Assembly (NCBI RefSeq): GCF_900115775.1 | Contig: NZ_FOXS01000002.1 | Coordinates: 248,001 to 312,000 of the forward strand | Direction of reading: 5' to 3' | Length of the DNA: 64,000 bases | Origin: Hymenobacter arizonensis | GTDB lineage: Bacteria > Bacteroidota > Bacteroidia > Cytophagales > Hymenobacteraceae | In this document: piece after piece, positions 8,456 to 16,909 of the stretch | Layout: every line of letters begins with the position of its first letter | How positions within the stretch are numbered: position 1 is the first letter of the stretch | The notes under the pieces: generated by a model | Database searches by the model: none | Seen by the model: only the letters and a program-made list of their open reading frames with translations | Told to the model about the DNA's origin: nothing | Translations under genes and position numbers: made by a program

Positions 8456-10237
8456 TTATTCAACCACGATTTTCTGGGTGAACGTGCCCAGCGAGCCCCG
8501 GGCTTGCAGCACATATAGGCCCGCCTGCAGCCTCGCTTCGATGGGCAAAGACGTTTGGCCGACGCTGGGGCAGGTAAGCACCTGCCGGCCCTGCATGTCA
8601 GTGAGCGTAACCGTGACCAGGCCAATGGAAAGCTCATTACCCAGCTCCACCACGAAGCGGCCCTGCGAGGGATTGGGCGAGACACTGAACGGTGCCGGGC
8701 TCGGGGTTTGGGTAGTGGCCAGCGCCGTGCGGGCCAGGGCCGTGGCGCTGATGGTCCAGCGCTGGCAGGCATTGGCCAGGTAGTCGTAGAGGGCCAGGGT
8801 GACGCCGGCCGTGGTCGAGCAGGCCGGCACTTCCACCGCGCGGTTGCCATTGATGGACGATAGCACGTAGCCACCGTTGTTGGCCCGCTCAATTTTGAAG
8901 CGCTGGCTGGTCGCACCGGTGTAGTTGTTCAGCTGCAGCTTGGCGCCGTTGGTGGAGCTGCCGCCCACCACTTCGGCCGCCAGCCCGGCTCCCACCGCCG
9001 AGTTGATGCGGTACTCGCCGTTGCCAACGGGCGTGAGGCGCCATTTCTGGCAGTTCACGCTGCTGCTGGTGCCCTGCGCCACGGGCTGAAACTGTGCGCC
9101 AGTGCAACCCCAGGCATCCCATACCTTGCCGGTGCTCTGGTTGGTGAGGGTGTAGAGGCCGGAGGCAACCCAGTCGCGGGTGATGAAGGGCCAGGCCGCC
9201 GCGTCCCATCCCATGTTGCCCACGCTCAGGCGGGCCCGGCCATTTTCGTTGGAGTCGTAGTAGTGGTGACTGAAGTAGTTGGCGCCGTTTTCGACGAACA
9301 AGCCGGCGTGGCCCGGGCCCACGTAGTTGCCCGAGGTGGCAATAAGCGTGGTGCCGCCGTTCCTGTTCAGGTCTACCCCGTTCTTGTCGAGGTAAGGACC
9401 GGTGATGCTCGTGGAGCGACCAATCTGGATGTAGTACGTGCTGCTGGAGCCTTTGCAGCAGGCGCTCTTGTTGATGAACAGGTAGTAGTACGAGCCGTTG
9501 CGCACGATGTAGGGCGCTTCGCTGGGGCTGTTGTTGCGGGTACCGGCGGCGTCCACGTTGCCGGCCAGCCAGTAGAAGCTTGTGCCGGAGCGTTTGCCGG
9601 TGGTGCCGTCGAGCCGAATCAGGCCCAGGCCCTTGAAAAAGGAGCCGTAGGTCATCCACAGCGCCCCAGCGGCATCGGTCACAATGGCCGGGTCGATGGC
9701 GTTGATGGCGCTGCTTGAACCGCTCGATACCACTTCGCCCTGGTCGACCCAGTTGTAGTTGGGATTGGCGGGGTCCAGCGTCACGTTGGTGGCCAGGCCA
9801 ATGGCCGACACATTGGAGCCAAACGTGGAAACGGAGTAGTAGAGGTAATACTTGCCGTTGCGATACACGCACTCCGGCGCCCAGTATTCGCCGGCAAAGC
9901 CCGGCACGCGGCTGGCTATCCAGGCTGGCCGGGTGCCGTTGAACACGCTGCGCGGGCCCGATTGCCAGGTTACCAGGTCGTACGAAAACATGGCGTAGAT
10001 GTCGGTGCCCGTGGTGAACACCCAGTACTTGTTGCCTTCCTTGATGATGGACGAAGGGTCGTGGCAATTATCGTTGCCTTGCAGGGCGAAGCTGCGCTGG
10101 CTGCCAAGCAACAGTAGCACCAGCAGGCACAGCCCGCCCCACCAACGGGGCCAGGCAGTGGCGGCGCTACGGAACGAGCCGGCGACACGCCCGGCAGACT
10201 GCGAATGGGTAGAAACGGATGTATAACTGCTTTTCAT
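8456..10237 (-). CDS. GH43 arabinanase with ricin-type lectin domain and T9SS signal
   Basis: The product is 593 residues starting at the ATG at 10237, which places the signal peptide hydrophobic core (LCLLVLLLLG) near residues 36-45. The GH43 propeller has Asp60 (CHDPSS), Asp182 (AIDPAIV) and Glu240 (PSEAPYI). A ricin-B/CBM13-like lectin domain follows (LTNQSTGKVWDAWGC, CQKWRLTP, QRFKIERANNGGYVLSS, CQRWTIS). The last 80 residues are a type A T9SS sorting domain (VSPNPSQGRFVVEL). It is predicted to be exported and surface-attached or released, and to cut arabinan. It is a close paralogue of the gene at 19997-21730. An operator-like site lies about 115 bases upstream. Confidence 0.92.
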   Translation of the reverse strand: MKSSYTSVSTHSQSAGRVAGSFRSAATAWPRWWGGLCLLVLLLLGSQRSFALQGNDNCHDPSSIIKEGNKYWVFTTGTDIYAMFSYDLVTWQSGPRSVFNGTRPAWIASRVPGFAGEYWAPECVYRNGKYYLYYSVSTFGSNVSAIGLATNVTLDPANPNYNWVDQGEVVSSGSSSAINAIDPAIVTDAAGALWMTYGSFFKGLGLIRLDGTTGKRSGTSFYWLAGNVDAAGTRNNSPSEAPYIVRNGSYYYLFINKSACCKGSSSTYYIQIGRSTSITGPYLDKNGVDLNRNGGTTLIATSGNYVGPGHAGLFVENGANYFSHHYYDSNENGRARLSVGNMGWDAAAWPFITRDWVASGLYTLTNQSTGKVWDAWGCTGAQFQPVAQGTSSSVNCQKWRLTPVGNGEYRINSAVGAGLAAEVVGGSSTNGAKLQLNNYTGATSQRFKIERANNGGYVLSSINGNRAVEVPACSTTAGVTLALYDYLANACQRWTISATALARTALATTQTPSPAPFSVSPNPSQGRFVVELGNELSIGLVTVTLTDMQGRQVLTCPSVGQTSLPIEARLQAGLYVLQARGSLGTFTQKIVVE

Positions 10238-10352
10238 TATGTGGGAATTGAAGGTGAAAATGCGGTAACAACCAGAAAAAAGGACCTGGCACAAGCACCA
10301 AAGTGTCACGCAGCAGGTGGGCAGGAAGAGTAGGGTTTTTCTTTAAATAGGC

Positions 10353-10370
10353 AACTCAATCGATTGTGTA
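10353..10370 (-). promoter_or_regulatory. Putative arabinose-regulon operator
   Basis: On the minus strand the site reads TACACAATCGATTGAGTT, sharing TACACAATCG with three other sites in the window and nearly completing the palindrome. It lies between the GH51 terminator and the GH43-lectin start, so that GH43 gene probably has its own regulated promoter. Confidence 0.55.
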
Positions 10371-10380
10371 AGGCAATTAA

Positions 10381-10411
10381 AAAAGGAGCGGCTTTCTGGG
10401 CCGCTCCTTTT
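10381..10411 (-). terminator. Terminator after the GH51 gene
   Basis: A perfect 12-bp inverted repeat (AAAAGGAGCGGC and complement) with a 7-nt loop lies immediately downstream of the GH51 stop. The T-run follows on the minus strand. It separates the GH51 gene from the GH43-lectin gene. Confidence 0.88.
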
Positions 10412-10415
10412 CACA

Positions 10416-12515
10416 TTACTTCCGGGCCGGAATGCGCAGCACCGTGAAGGAGTTTGGCGCCAGCGTGTAGCTCACATTCGAGCCCGACACGGAGAACGTT
10501 TCTTCCTTCGGCGTGAGCTTGGTGGGCTCCTGGATGGTGTTCAGGGTGTTCAGGTCGTCGCTGGCCATCACGAAAGCCTTGCCACTGTTGCCCATTTTCT
10601 TGGCGCCGGCCAGGTTCACTTTCACGGCGCGGGGCGTGGTAGAGTAGTTCACCAACTTCACAATGACGTCGCCGGTGGGAGCATCGGTCACGGCGCTCGC
10701 GAAGAGGTTATCGGTGCCGTTTTTGGCTTTACCGGGCATGGTTACGGGCAGCACGCTGGTGCCTTTGTTCAGGGCGTAGAGCTTCTGCACATAGTAGTTC
10801 ACGGTGCCATAGGAGGTCAGGTTGTCGAACCAAATCATGTTCGGCGTCCACTGCCAGGCATCGACGTGGGCGAGCATGGGCGCGTAGGACGCCATGGTCA
10901 CTACGCCAGCGTTGCGCTCCAGGCCGGTCATAAACGCGGCTTCGGAGATGGCGCAATCCCAGTTGTTCTTGTTGTCGGGGCTGCCGATGGCCACGCTCTG
11001 GGCGGCGTACTCGCCGGCGAAGATTTTGGGACCGGTGCGGGGGTAGTTGTCGTAGCGGCCGGCGTTCTGGCGGAACCACTCGGGCTTGGCGTAGTAGTGC
11101 TCGTCGATGAACTCAGCCTTCAACTCGCGCATTTTCAGCGTGGCTTTTTCGAAATTCTCACCATCGGGCGAGGGGCCCACGCTCGATACGATTTGCATGT
11201 TGGGGTACTTCGCCTTCACGGCCTTGGCAAAGGGCTCGTAGCGCTCCAGGTACTGCGGGCCCCACTGCTCGTTGCCGATGCCAATCATCTTCAGGTTGAA
11301 GGGCGCGGGGTGGCCCATTGCCACGCGCTTGGCGCCCCAGGGACTATTGGCCGGGCCGTTGGCGAACTCAATCAAATCGATGGCATCCTGGATGAAGGTT
11401 TCCAGGGTGGGCTCACCCGCGTGGTTGGCGTCGTGGCCGGCCGCATTCGGGCCCTTCGCGGCACTGCTGGTGATGGGCGCCAGCTCGGCCGAGTTGAACT
11501 GGCAGGCCATGCCCACGTTCAGAATCGGTAGCGGCTCAGCACCGATGTCTTCCGATAGCTGGAAGTACTCGAAAAAGCCCAGGCCAAACGACTGGTAATA
11601 GTCGGGCGTGTAGCGGTGCTTAAACTCCTTGTTCCAGCGGTTAATCATGGGCTGGCGCGAGGCTACGTCGCCGATGGTTTCTTTCCACTGGTAGCGGTTG
11701 TCGAGGGTGATGCCCTCCACAATGCAGCCGCCGGGGAAGCGCAGGAAGCCGGGGTTCATGTCCTTGAGCAGTTGCACGAGGTCGGGGCGTAGGCCGTTTT
11801 CGCGCTTCATCCAGGTGTCTTTGGGGAAGAGCGACACCACGTCGATGTCGGCCGAGCCAGCGCCGTCCAGGGTGAGCTTCAGGCGGGCACTGCCCGACGT
11901 TGCCGACGGCTTCATCACCACGCTGTACTGCTTCCACTCGTTGGTGAGACCCGTGATTTTGGCTTGCGCCAGGCCCTGGCCCGAAAGAGGCGTTTCGGGA
12001 CCGGCACCGGGCCGGCGGGCTTCCTCCAGCGTCACGGTCAGGCCGCTCACGCTGCCGGCGCCCTTCCGTGCGTAGATGGAAAAGGTGTACTCCGCGTCCT
12101 GCTTGACGCCCATGCCCCGGAAGCCTTCGTTCACGAAGCCCGCATCCGGGCCCGCCACCTTGGTGCTGAGGCGCAGGAAGTGGTTATTGGCATTGCTGAT
12201 GGGCCGGTCGCTGGAGATGATGTAGGTCTCCAGGCCCGCCGCACCGCGGATGGCTTTCCAGCCAAGGAGGTGGTCGTCGGTTTCGAACGACTTGTTCTTC
12301 ACCAGCTCGGGGTACAAGCCGCCATCGGCTGCGAAGTTGATGTCCTCGAAAAAGAGGCCGTACATGTTTTTAGCCACGGCCGCGCCGGGCTTGTTCACCT
12401 GCACGGTGATGGTGGCCGGGGCCGACTGAGCGTACGCAGCCGGGCCGGGCAGCAGGCCCAGCAGGGCGAGGCCAGTGGCCAAGCGTGCAATTCGGGAAGC
12501 GGGAATTTGGAACAT
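10416..12515 (-). CDS. Secreted alpha-L-arabinofuranosidase, GH51
   Basis: The 699-residue protein has a signal peptide cleaved at AYA|Q (after residue 29). The family-typical N-terminal strand (NMYGLFFEDINFAADGGLYPEL) follows, then an inserted CBM4/9-like jelly roll (about residues 75-230) and the GH51 (beta/alpha)8 barrel. The acid/base is Glu416 (GIGNEQWG) and the nucleophile Glu472 (DEHYY). A C-terminal beta-sandwich ends with SYTLAPNSFTVLRIP. The enzyme removes terminal L-arabinofuranose from arabinan and arabino-oligosaccharides with retention of configuration. There is no T9SS domain, so it likely acts in the periplasm on oligosaccharides imported by SusCD. It supplies free arabinose to the neighbouring symporter. 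Confidence 0.95.
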   Translation of the reverse strand: MFQIPASRIARLATGLALLGLLPGPAAYAQSAPATITVQVNKPGAAVAKNMYGLFFEDINFAADGGLYPELVKNKSFETDDHLLGWKAIRGAAGLETYIISSDRPISNANNHFLRLSTKVAGPDAGFVNEGFRGMGVKQDAEYTFSIYARKGAGSVSGLTVTLEEARRPGAGPETPLSGQGLAQAKITGLTNEWKQYSVVMKPSATSGSARLKLTLDGAGSADIDVVSLFPKDTWMKRENGLRPDLVQLLKDMNPGFLRFPGGCIVEGITLDNRYQWKETIGDVASRQPMINRWNKEFKHRYTPDYYQSFGLGFFEYFQLSEDIGAEPLPILNVGMACQFNSAELAPITSSAAKGPNAAGHDANHAGEPTLETFIQDAIDLIEFANGPANSPWGAKRVAMGHPAPFNLKMIGIGNEQWGPQYLERYEPFAKAVKAKYPNMQIVSSVGPSPDGENFEKATLKMRELKAEFIDEHYYAKPEWFRQNAGRYDNYPRTGPKIFAGEYAAQSVAIGSPDNKNNWDCAISEAAFMTGLERNAGVVTMASYAPMLAHVDAWQWTPNMIWFDNLTSYGTVNYYVQKLYALNKGTSVLPVTMPGKAKNGTDNLFASAVTDAPTGDVIVKLVNYSTTPRAVKVNLAGAKKMGNSGKAFVMASDDLNTLNTIQEPTKLTPKEETFSVSGSNVSYTLAPNSFTVLRIPARK

Positions 12516-12551
12516 AGATTCAGTAGTTTACAAGAAATAACTGCTTAAAGA

Positions 12552-12644
12552 AGAACGTCATGCAGAGCGCAGCGAAGCATCTCGCCCGGAGTGGTGACTC
12601 AACGAAGCGAGCGAGATGCTTCGCTGCGCTCTGCATGACGTTCT
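12552..12644. repeat. Intergenic inverted repeat (GAGCGCAGCGAAGCATCTC type)
   Basis: Arms of about 34 bases beginning AGAACGTCATGCAGAGCGCA are separated by roughly 25 bases. The element lies between the symporter stop and the GH51 start and may act as an mRNA-stabilising or terminating hairpin inside the transcription unit. Confidence 0.85.
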
Positions 12645-12664
12645 CTTGTGGTTTGTTCTGACGG

Positions 12665-14365
12665 TTACCAGAATTTGGTGTAAAGTGCGGTGATAAGCAG
12701 CAGGATGATGACGATGAGCACCAGCGTCTGCCGGCTCACGCGGAACAGGCCGGGCTGCAGCTCAATGGCCTTAGCGCTAACCCTCGGGCCAACGAGGCTA
12801 ATGGCGACCATCAGCAGCATGGTGATGGCAAACGAAAGGCCCATGCAAATCAGGAACGGGATTTCGTAGGTACCGCGGCCGTTGGGGAAGGCCGTGTAAA
12901 GCAGCGTTTCAGGGCCGAGCACGGCTGGGGCGTAGTTGTTGAAGAACACCGACATTACAAAGCCGGCCAGCACGCCCACAATGGCCGCCGTGGCCGTGGT
13001 GCGCTTCCAAAACAGACCCAGCAGGAAGATGGCTAGGATACCGGGCGAGATAAAGCCCGTGTACTTCTGAATGAACTGGAAGCCGCCTTCGCCGCCGATA
13101 CCCAAAAGGTCTTTCCAGGTCAGGGCCACGCTGATGACCACGGACGCCAGGATGGTGAGACGTCCCACCCACACCTGCTTCTTCTCGGTCGCTTCCGTGT
13201 TGAGGTAGCGCTTGTAGATGTCGAGGGTGAAGATGGTGGAGATGGAGTTCACCTTGCCCGCCATGGAGGCCACAATGGCCGCCGTGAGGGCAGCCATGCT
13301 CAGGCCCTTCAAGCCATCGGGCAGGAAGGTGAGGATGGCCGAATAGGCGTTGTCGGAGTTGAACGCGCCGGTAGAAGACATTTCGGCCTGCAGGCTGCCG
13401 TTTTTGTAGAGCACGTAGGCCGCAATGCCGGGCAGCATCACAATCACGGGCATCATCAGCTTCAGAATGGCGGCAAACAGAATGCCGGTGCGGGCCGTGT
13501 GCAAGTCAGCGCCCAGGGCGCGCTGGGTGATGTACTGGTTGCAACCCCAGTAGTTGAGGTTCACAATCCACTGGCCAGCCAGATACATCGCAATACCGGG
13601 CAGCGACAGGTACTTATCAACCTCCACCTGCGGGGTATCGGCCGTAGGCTTTGGGAATATCATGTGGAAGTGGTCGGGCGCCTTGCTCATGAGGGCATTG
13701 AAGCCGGAGATGGCACCGCCGCCCAGGCCAAACTTGTCGCTTACCAGCGTAAGGGCGATGTAGGTCGTTACCAGACCACCCACCACCAGCACCACCACCT
13801 GCACCACGTCGGTGTAGCCCACCACCTTCATGCCGCCAATGGAAATGAGGATGGAGAAGAGGGCCAGCAGCACAATGATGACGTGAAAAGTATCGCCGCC
13901 CACCAGGTTGCTGAGGGCCAGCGCACCGAGGTAAAGAATCGACGTCAGGTTGACTAACACGTAGAGAAAGAGCCAGAAGATGCTCATAATCAGGCTCAGC
14001 GTGGAATTGTAGCGCTGCTCCAGAAACTGCGGCATCGTGAAGATTTTCTCCTTCAAAAACACCGGCATGAAAAACACCGCCACAATGATGAGCACAATGG
14101 CCGCCACCCATTCGTAGGCCGCCACGGCCACGCCCACCTTAAAGCCGGAACCCGACATGCCGATGAACTGCTCGGCCGAGATGTTGGAGGCAATCATGGA
14201 GGCACCAATGGCCCACCACGTCAATGACCCTTCGGCCAGGAAGTAGTCTTTGGTGCTTTGTTCGCCCTTTTTCTTGCTCTGGTAGATGTAATAGCCATAA
14301 GCTGTCACACCGACCAGGTATATCAGGAAAACCGCTATGTCAAGCGGGGTTAATTGATTGCGCAT
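12665..14365 (-). CDS. Sodium/sugar symporter, SSS (SLC5-like) family
   Basis: This 566-residue integral membrane protein has about 14 hydrophobic segments, starting with the helix at LDIAVFLIYLVGVTAYGYYIY. SSS-family features include ASMIASNISAEQFIGMSGSGF in the first unwound helix region, the EWVAAIVLI helix and MAALTAAIVASMAGKVNSISTIFTLDIYKR in the middle. This family couples sodium entry to sugar uptake across the inner membrane. Lying between araA and GH51, it is the obvious candidate L-arabinose importer, although galactose, xylose or short oligosaccharides cannot be excluded from sequence. Confidence 0.93.
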   Translation of the reverse strand: MRNQLTPLDIAVFLIYLVGVTAYGYYIYQSKKKGEQSTKDYFLAEGSLTWWAIGASMIASNISAEQFIGMSGSGFKVGVAVAAYEWVAAIVLIIVAVFFMPVFLKEKIFTMPQFLEQRYNSTLSLIMSIFWLFLYVLVNLTSILYLGALALSNLVGGDTFHVIIVLLALFSILISIGGMKVVGYTDVVQVVVLVVGGLVTTYIALTLVSDKFGLGGGAISGFNALMSKAPDHFHMIFPKPTADTPQVEVDKYLSLPGIAMYLAGQWIVNLNYWGCNQYITQRALGADLHTARTGILFAAILKLMMPVIVMLPGIAAYVLYKNGSLQAEMSSTGAFNSDNAYSAILTFLPDGLKGLSMAALTAAIVASMAGKVNSISTIFTLDIYKRYLNTEATEKKQVWVGRLTILASVVISVALTWKDLLGIGGEGGFQFIQKYTGFISPGILAIFLLGLFWKRTTATAAIVGVLAGFVMSVFFNNYAPAVLGPETLLYTAFPNGRGTYEIPFLICMGLSFAITMLLMVAISLVGPRVSAKAIELQPGLFRVSRQTLVLIVIILLLITALYTKFW

Positions 14366-14381
14366 GCAGGGGTTTGGGGTG

Positions 14382-14536
14382 GATGGCGCGGGGCTCTGCC
14401 TCGTGCCGATTATTCGCAGGCCTCGGGCCTGCTGCTTTGAACACTACTTGAACAACAGCTGAATAGCTCAACCACAGTTCGACGATGCAGGCCGGGAGGC
14501 CTGCGAGTAATTAACACGGGGCAGAGCCCCGCGCTA
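14382..14536. repeat. Intergenic inverted repeat (GGCGCGGGGCTCTGCC type)
   Basis: The left arm contains GCGCGGGGCTCTGCCTCGTG and ATTCGCAGGCCT; the right arm contains the complements, ending GGGGCAGAGCCCCGCGC. The sequence differs from the other repeat families but the layout is the same. It fills the gap between the araA stop and the symporter start. Confidence 0.8.
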
Positions 14537-14543
14537 TCGCCCT

Positions 14544-16028
14544 TTATCGAAAAGCCACTTCGTTGTACCGCAGCTCGTTTTTGAACGTGCGCAGCTTGGT
14601 GTCGTCGTCAATCAGCACGTATTCAATACCAGCCATTTCGGCAAAGTCTTCCAGGTACTCGGCGGTTAGGTTTTGGCTGTAGCCGGTGTGGTGGGCACCG
14701 CCGGCCAGTATCCAGGCGGCTGCGCCGGTGGCGAGGTCGGGCTTCACTTTCCAGAGCACGCGGGCTACGGGTAGCTTGGGCAGGTCGTGCTCAGGCGCTA
14801 CGGCTTCTACTTCGTTTACTATCATGCGGAAGCGGTTGCCGAGGTCCACGATGGTCGCGTTCAGGGCCGGGCCGGCGGGGCAGTTGAAAACCAGACGCAC
14901 GGGGTCGGCTTTGCCACCGATGCCCAGCGGGTGCACTTCGCACTTCACTTTGCCTTCGGCGATGGTGGGGCAGATTTCCAGCATGTGTGAGCCGAGCACC
15001 TGCTCGTTGCCGGGCGCGAAGTGGTAGGTGTAATCTTCCATGAAAGAGTTGCCGCCGGGCAGGCCGGCGCCCATCACCTTCATGGCGCGCACCAGGGCCG
15101 AAGTTTTCCAGTCGCCTTCACCGCCGAAGCCGTAGCCCTCGGCCATGAGGCGCTGCGTGGCGATGCCGGGCAGCTGAGCCATGCCGTGCAGGTCCTCGAA
15201 AGTATCGGTGAAGCCTTTAGCGCCGGTGTCCTGCAGGAACTTGCGCATGCCGGCTTCGATGCGGGCCGCTTCGCGCAGGCTGTCACGCTGGTCGCCGCCG
15301 TCTTTCAGGGCATCGGCCAGTTCATACTCCTGCTCGTAGGTAGCCATCAGCTCGTTCACCTGCTCGTCGCTTATCTGGTTGATAACCGCCACGAGGTCAC
15401 CGATGCCGTAGGTGTTTACCGAGTAGCCAAACTTGATTTCGGCTTCTACTTTGTCGCCTTCAGTCACGGCTACGTAGCGCATGTTGTCGCCGAAGCGGAT
15501 GAACTTGGCACCCTGCCAGTCGGCCCAAGCGCTGGCCACTCTGGACCACACGCTCAGGCTTTCCTGCACCGCGGCGCTCTGCCAGTGGCCCACCACCACT
15601 TTTCGATTGAGCCGCATGCGAGTCCCAATGAAGCCAAACTCCCGGTCGCCGTGCGCCGATTGGTTGGTGTTCATGAAATCCATATCAATGTCCGCCCACG
15701 GAATGTCACGGTTGAACTGGGTATGCAAATGCGCCAGAGGCTTTTGCAGAATTTTCAGGCCGTTTATCCACATTTTCGCGGGGGAAAACGTGTGCATCCA
15801 GGCAATCAGACCCACGCAGTTTTCGGTGGTGTTGGCCTCCTGCATGAGCTTGTAAATCTCCTGCGGCCCCGTGAGCACCGGCTTATACACAATCTTGATG
15901 GGCAGCTTGGTGCCAAGCTCAGCGGCAATCTGCTGCGAGTGCTGGGCTACCTGCTCGAGGGTTTCGGGACCGTAGAGGTGCTGGCTACCAGTAATAAACC
16001 AGGCTTCGTAATGGGAAATGTCAATCAT
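14544..16028 (-). CDS. araA: L-arabinose isomerase
   Basis: At 494 residues this matches the family length of about 500. The product converts L-arabinose to L-ribulose in the cytosol, using a divalent metal such as Mn2+. Recognisable blocks are [16 protein letters not shown] at the N-terminus, [48 protein letters not shown] (metal-site Glu), FMEDYTYHF (catalytic Glu), [12 protein letters not shown] (metal His) and [11 protein letters not shown] near the end. It is the first catabolic step and is transcribed after araB-araD. An operator-like site 30 bases upstream and an inverted repeat between araD and araA suggest that it has its own promoter. Confidence 0.98.
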   Translation of the reverse strand: MIDISHYEAWFITGSQHLYGPETLEQVAQHSQQIAAELGTKLPIKIVYKPVLTGPQEIYKLMQEANTTENCVGLIAWMHTFSPAKMWINGLKILQKPLAHLHTQFNRDIPWADIDMDFMNTNQSAHGDREFGFIGTRMRLNRKVVVGHWQSAAVQESLSVWSRVASAWADWQGAKFIRFGDNMRYVAVTEGDKVEAEIKFGYSVNTYGIGDLVAVINQISDEQVNELMATYEQEYELADALKDGGDQRDSLREAARIEAGMRKFLQDTGAKGFTDTFEDLHGMAQLPGIATQRLMAEGYGFGGEGDWKTSALVRAMKVMGAGLPGGNSFMEDYTYHFAPGNEQVLGSHMLEICPTIAEGKVKCEVHPLGIGGKADPVRLVFNCPAGPALNATIVDLGNRFRMIVNEVEAVAPEHDLPKLPVARVLWKVKPDLATGAAAWILAGGAHHTGYSQNLTAEYLEDFAEMAGIEYVLIDDDTKLRTFKNELRYNEVAFR

Positions 16029-16057
16029 AGGAGGGTGGAATTAAGCGAAGCCGAAGC

Positions 16058-16073
16058 TACACAATCGTTAATC
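16058..16073 (-). promoter_or_regulatory. Putative arabinose-regulon operator upstream of araA
   Basis: The plus-strand sequence TACACAATCGTTAATC shares ten identical leading bases with the sites before susC and two GH43 genes. It lies 30 bases upstream of the araA start, where a repressor would block the promoter. Its second half is the least palindromic of the four. Confidence 0.55.
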
Positions 16074-16083
16074 TAAATTGGCT

Positions 16084-16206
16084 GTAGCGCGGACTTTGCA
16101 GTCCGCGTCCCCGCGCCGCTGGGGTTATTGGGGTTGTTACTAAAGTCGTTCAGGTGTCGTGCCGGGACGCGGACTACAAAGTCCCTACCGGGTACGACCG
16201 CGCTAC
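16084..16206. repeat. Intergenic inverted repeat (GTAGCGCGGACTTTGCAGTC type)
   Basis: The left arm (16084-16112) and the right arm (about 16163-16206) pair imperfectly. The right arm carries an extra internal segment, CTACCGGGTACGAC. It lies between the araD stop and the araA operator region. Confidence 0.78.
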
Positions 16207-16207
16207 T

Positions 16208-16909
16208 TTACGACTGCCCGTAGTAGGAATTCACGCCGTGCTTACGCTCGTAGTGCTTCTGAATTAATGCGTCTTTCAGGCGCGGCACGTTGGGGCGCAG
16301 CGTGCAGCTCAGGTAGGCCATGCGGGCCACTTCTTCAAGCACAGCGCTGTTGTACACGGCTTTCTCCACGGTCTTGCCCCAGGTGAAGGGAGCATGGTTG
16401 GCCAGCAACACCATTTCGACTTCCTTGGGCGAGAGGCCGCGGCGCTGGAATTCGTTAAGAATCTGCCAGCCGGTTTGGTGCTCGTAGTCGCCGGCAATCA
16501 TGGCGTCCTCCATGGGCGGCGCGCAGGGAATGTCGGCGGTGAGGTGGTCGGCGTGGGTGGTGCCCAGAATGGGGATGTCGAGCTGGGCCTGGGCCCACGA
16601 CGTAGCGTAGGTAGAGTGCGTGTGCACAATGCCGCCAATATGGTCCCAGTGGCTATAGAGCACGGCGTGGGTTTTGGTGTCGGACGAAGGGCGCTTCTCC
16701 CCTTCCAGCACGTGGTTGGCGAAGTCCAGAATAACGATGTCCTCGGCCTTCAGCGTGTCGTAGGGAACGCCGCTGGGCTTGATGGCGAACACACCCTTTT
16801 CGCGGTCGACCACGCTGGCGTTGCCGAAGGTGAACAGCACCAGCCCCAGCTTGGGCAGCTGCATGTTGGCATCATAGCACGCCTGTTTCAGGTCTTGGTA
16901 CTGGCTCAT
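16208..16909 (-). CDS. araD: L-ribulose-5-phosphate 4-epimerase
   Basis: This 233-residue class II aldolase-fold protein converts L-ribulose 5-phosphate to D-xylulose 5-phosphate, linking arabinose to the pentose phosphate pathway. It shows the phosphate-binding FTFGNASVVDRE region, the IKPSGVPY strand, the zinc-binding IVHTHSTYATSWAQA motif (two His) and further His in GTTHADHL and LANHAPFTWG. Its start codon overlaps the araB stop in an ATGA, implying translational coupling. Confidence 0.97.
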   Translation of the reverse strand: MSQYQDLKQACYDANMQLPKLGLVLFTFGNASVVDREKGVFAIKPSGVPYDTLKAEDIVILDFANHVLEGEKRPSSDTKTHAVLYSHWDHIGGIVHTHSTYATSWAQAQLDIPILGTTHADHLTADIPCAPPMEDAMIAGDYEHQTGWQILNEFQRRGLSPKEVEMVLLANHAPFTWGKTVEKAVYNSAVLEEVARMAYLSCTLRPNVPRLKDALIQKHYERKHGVNSYYGQS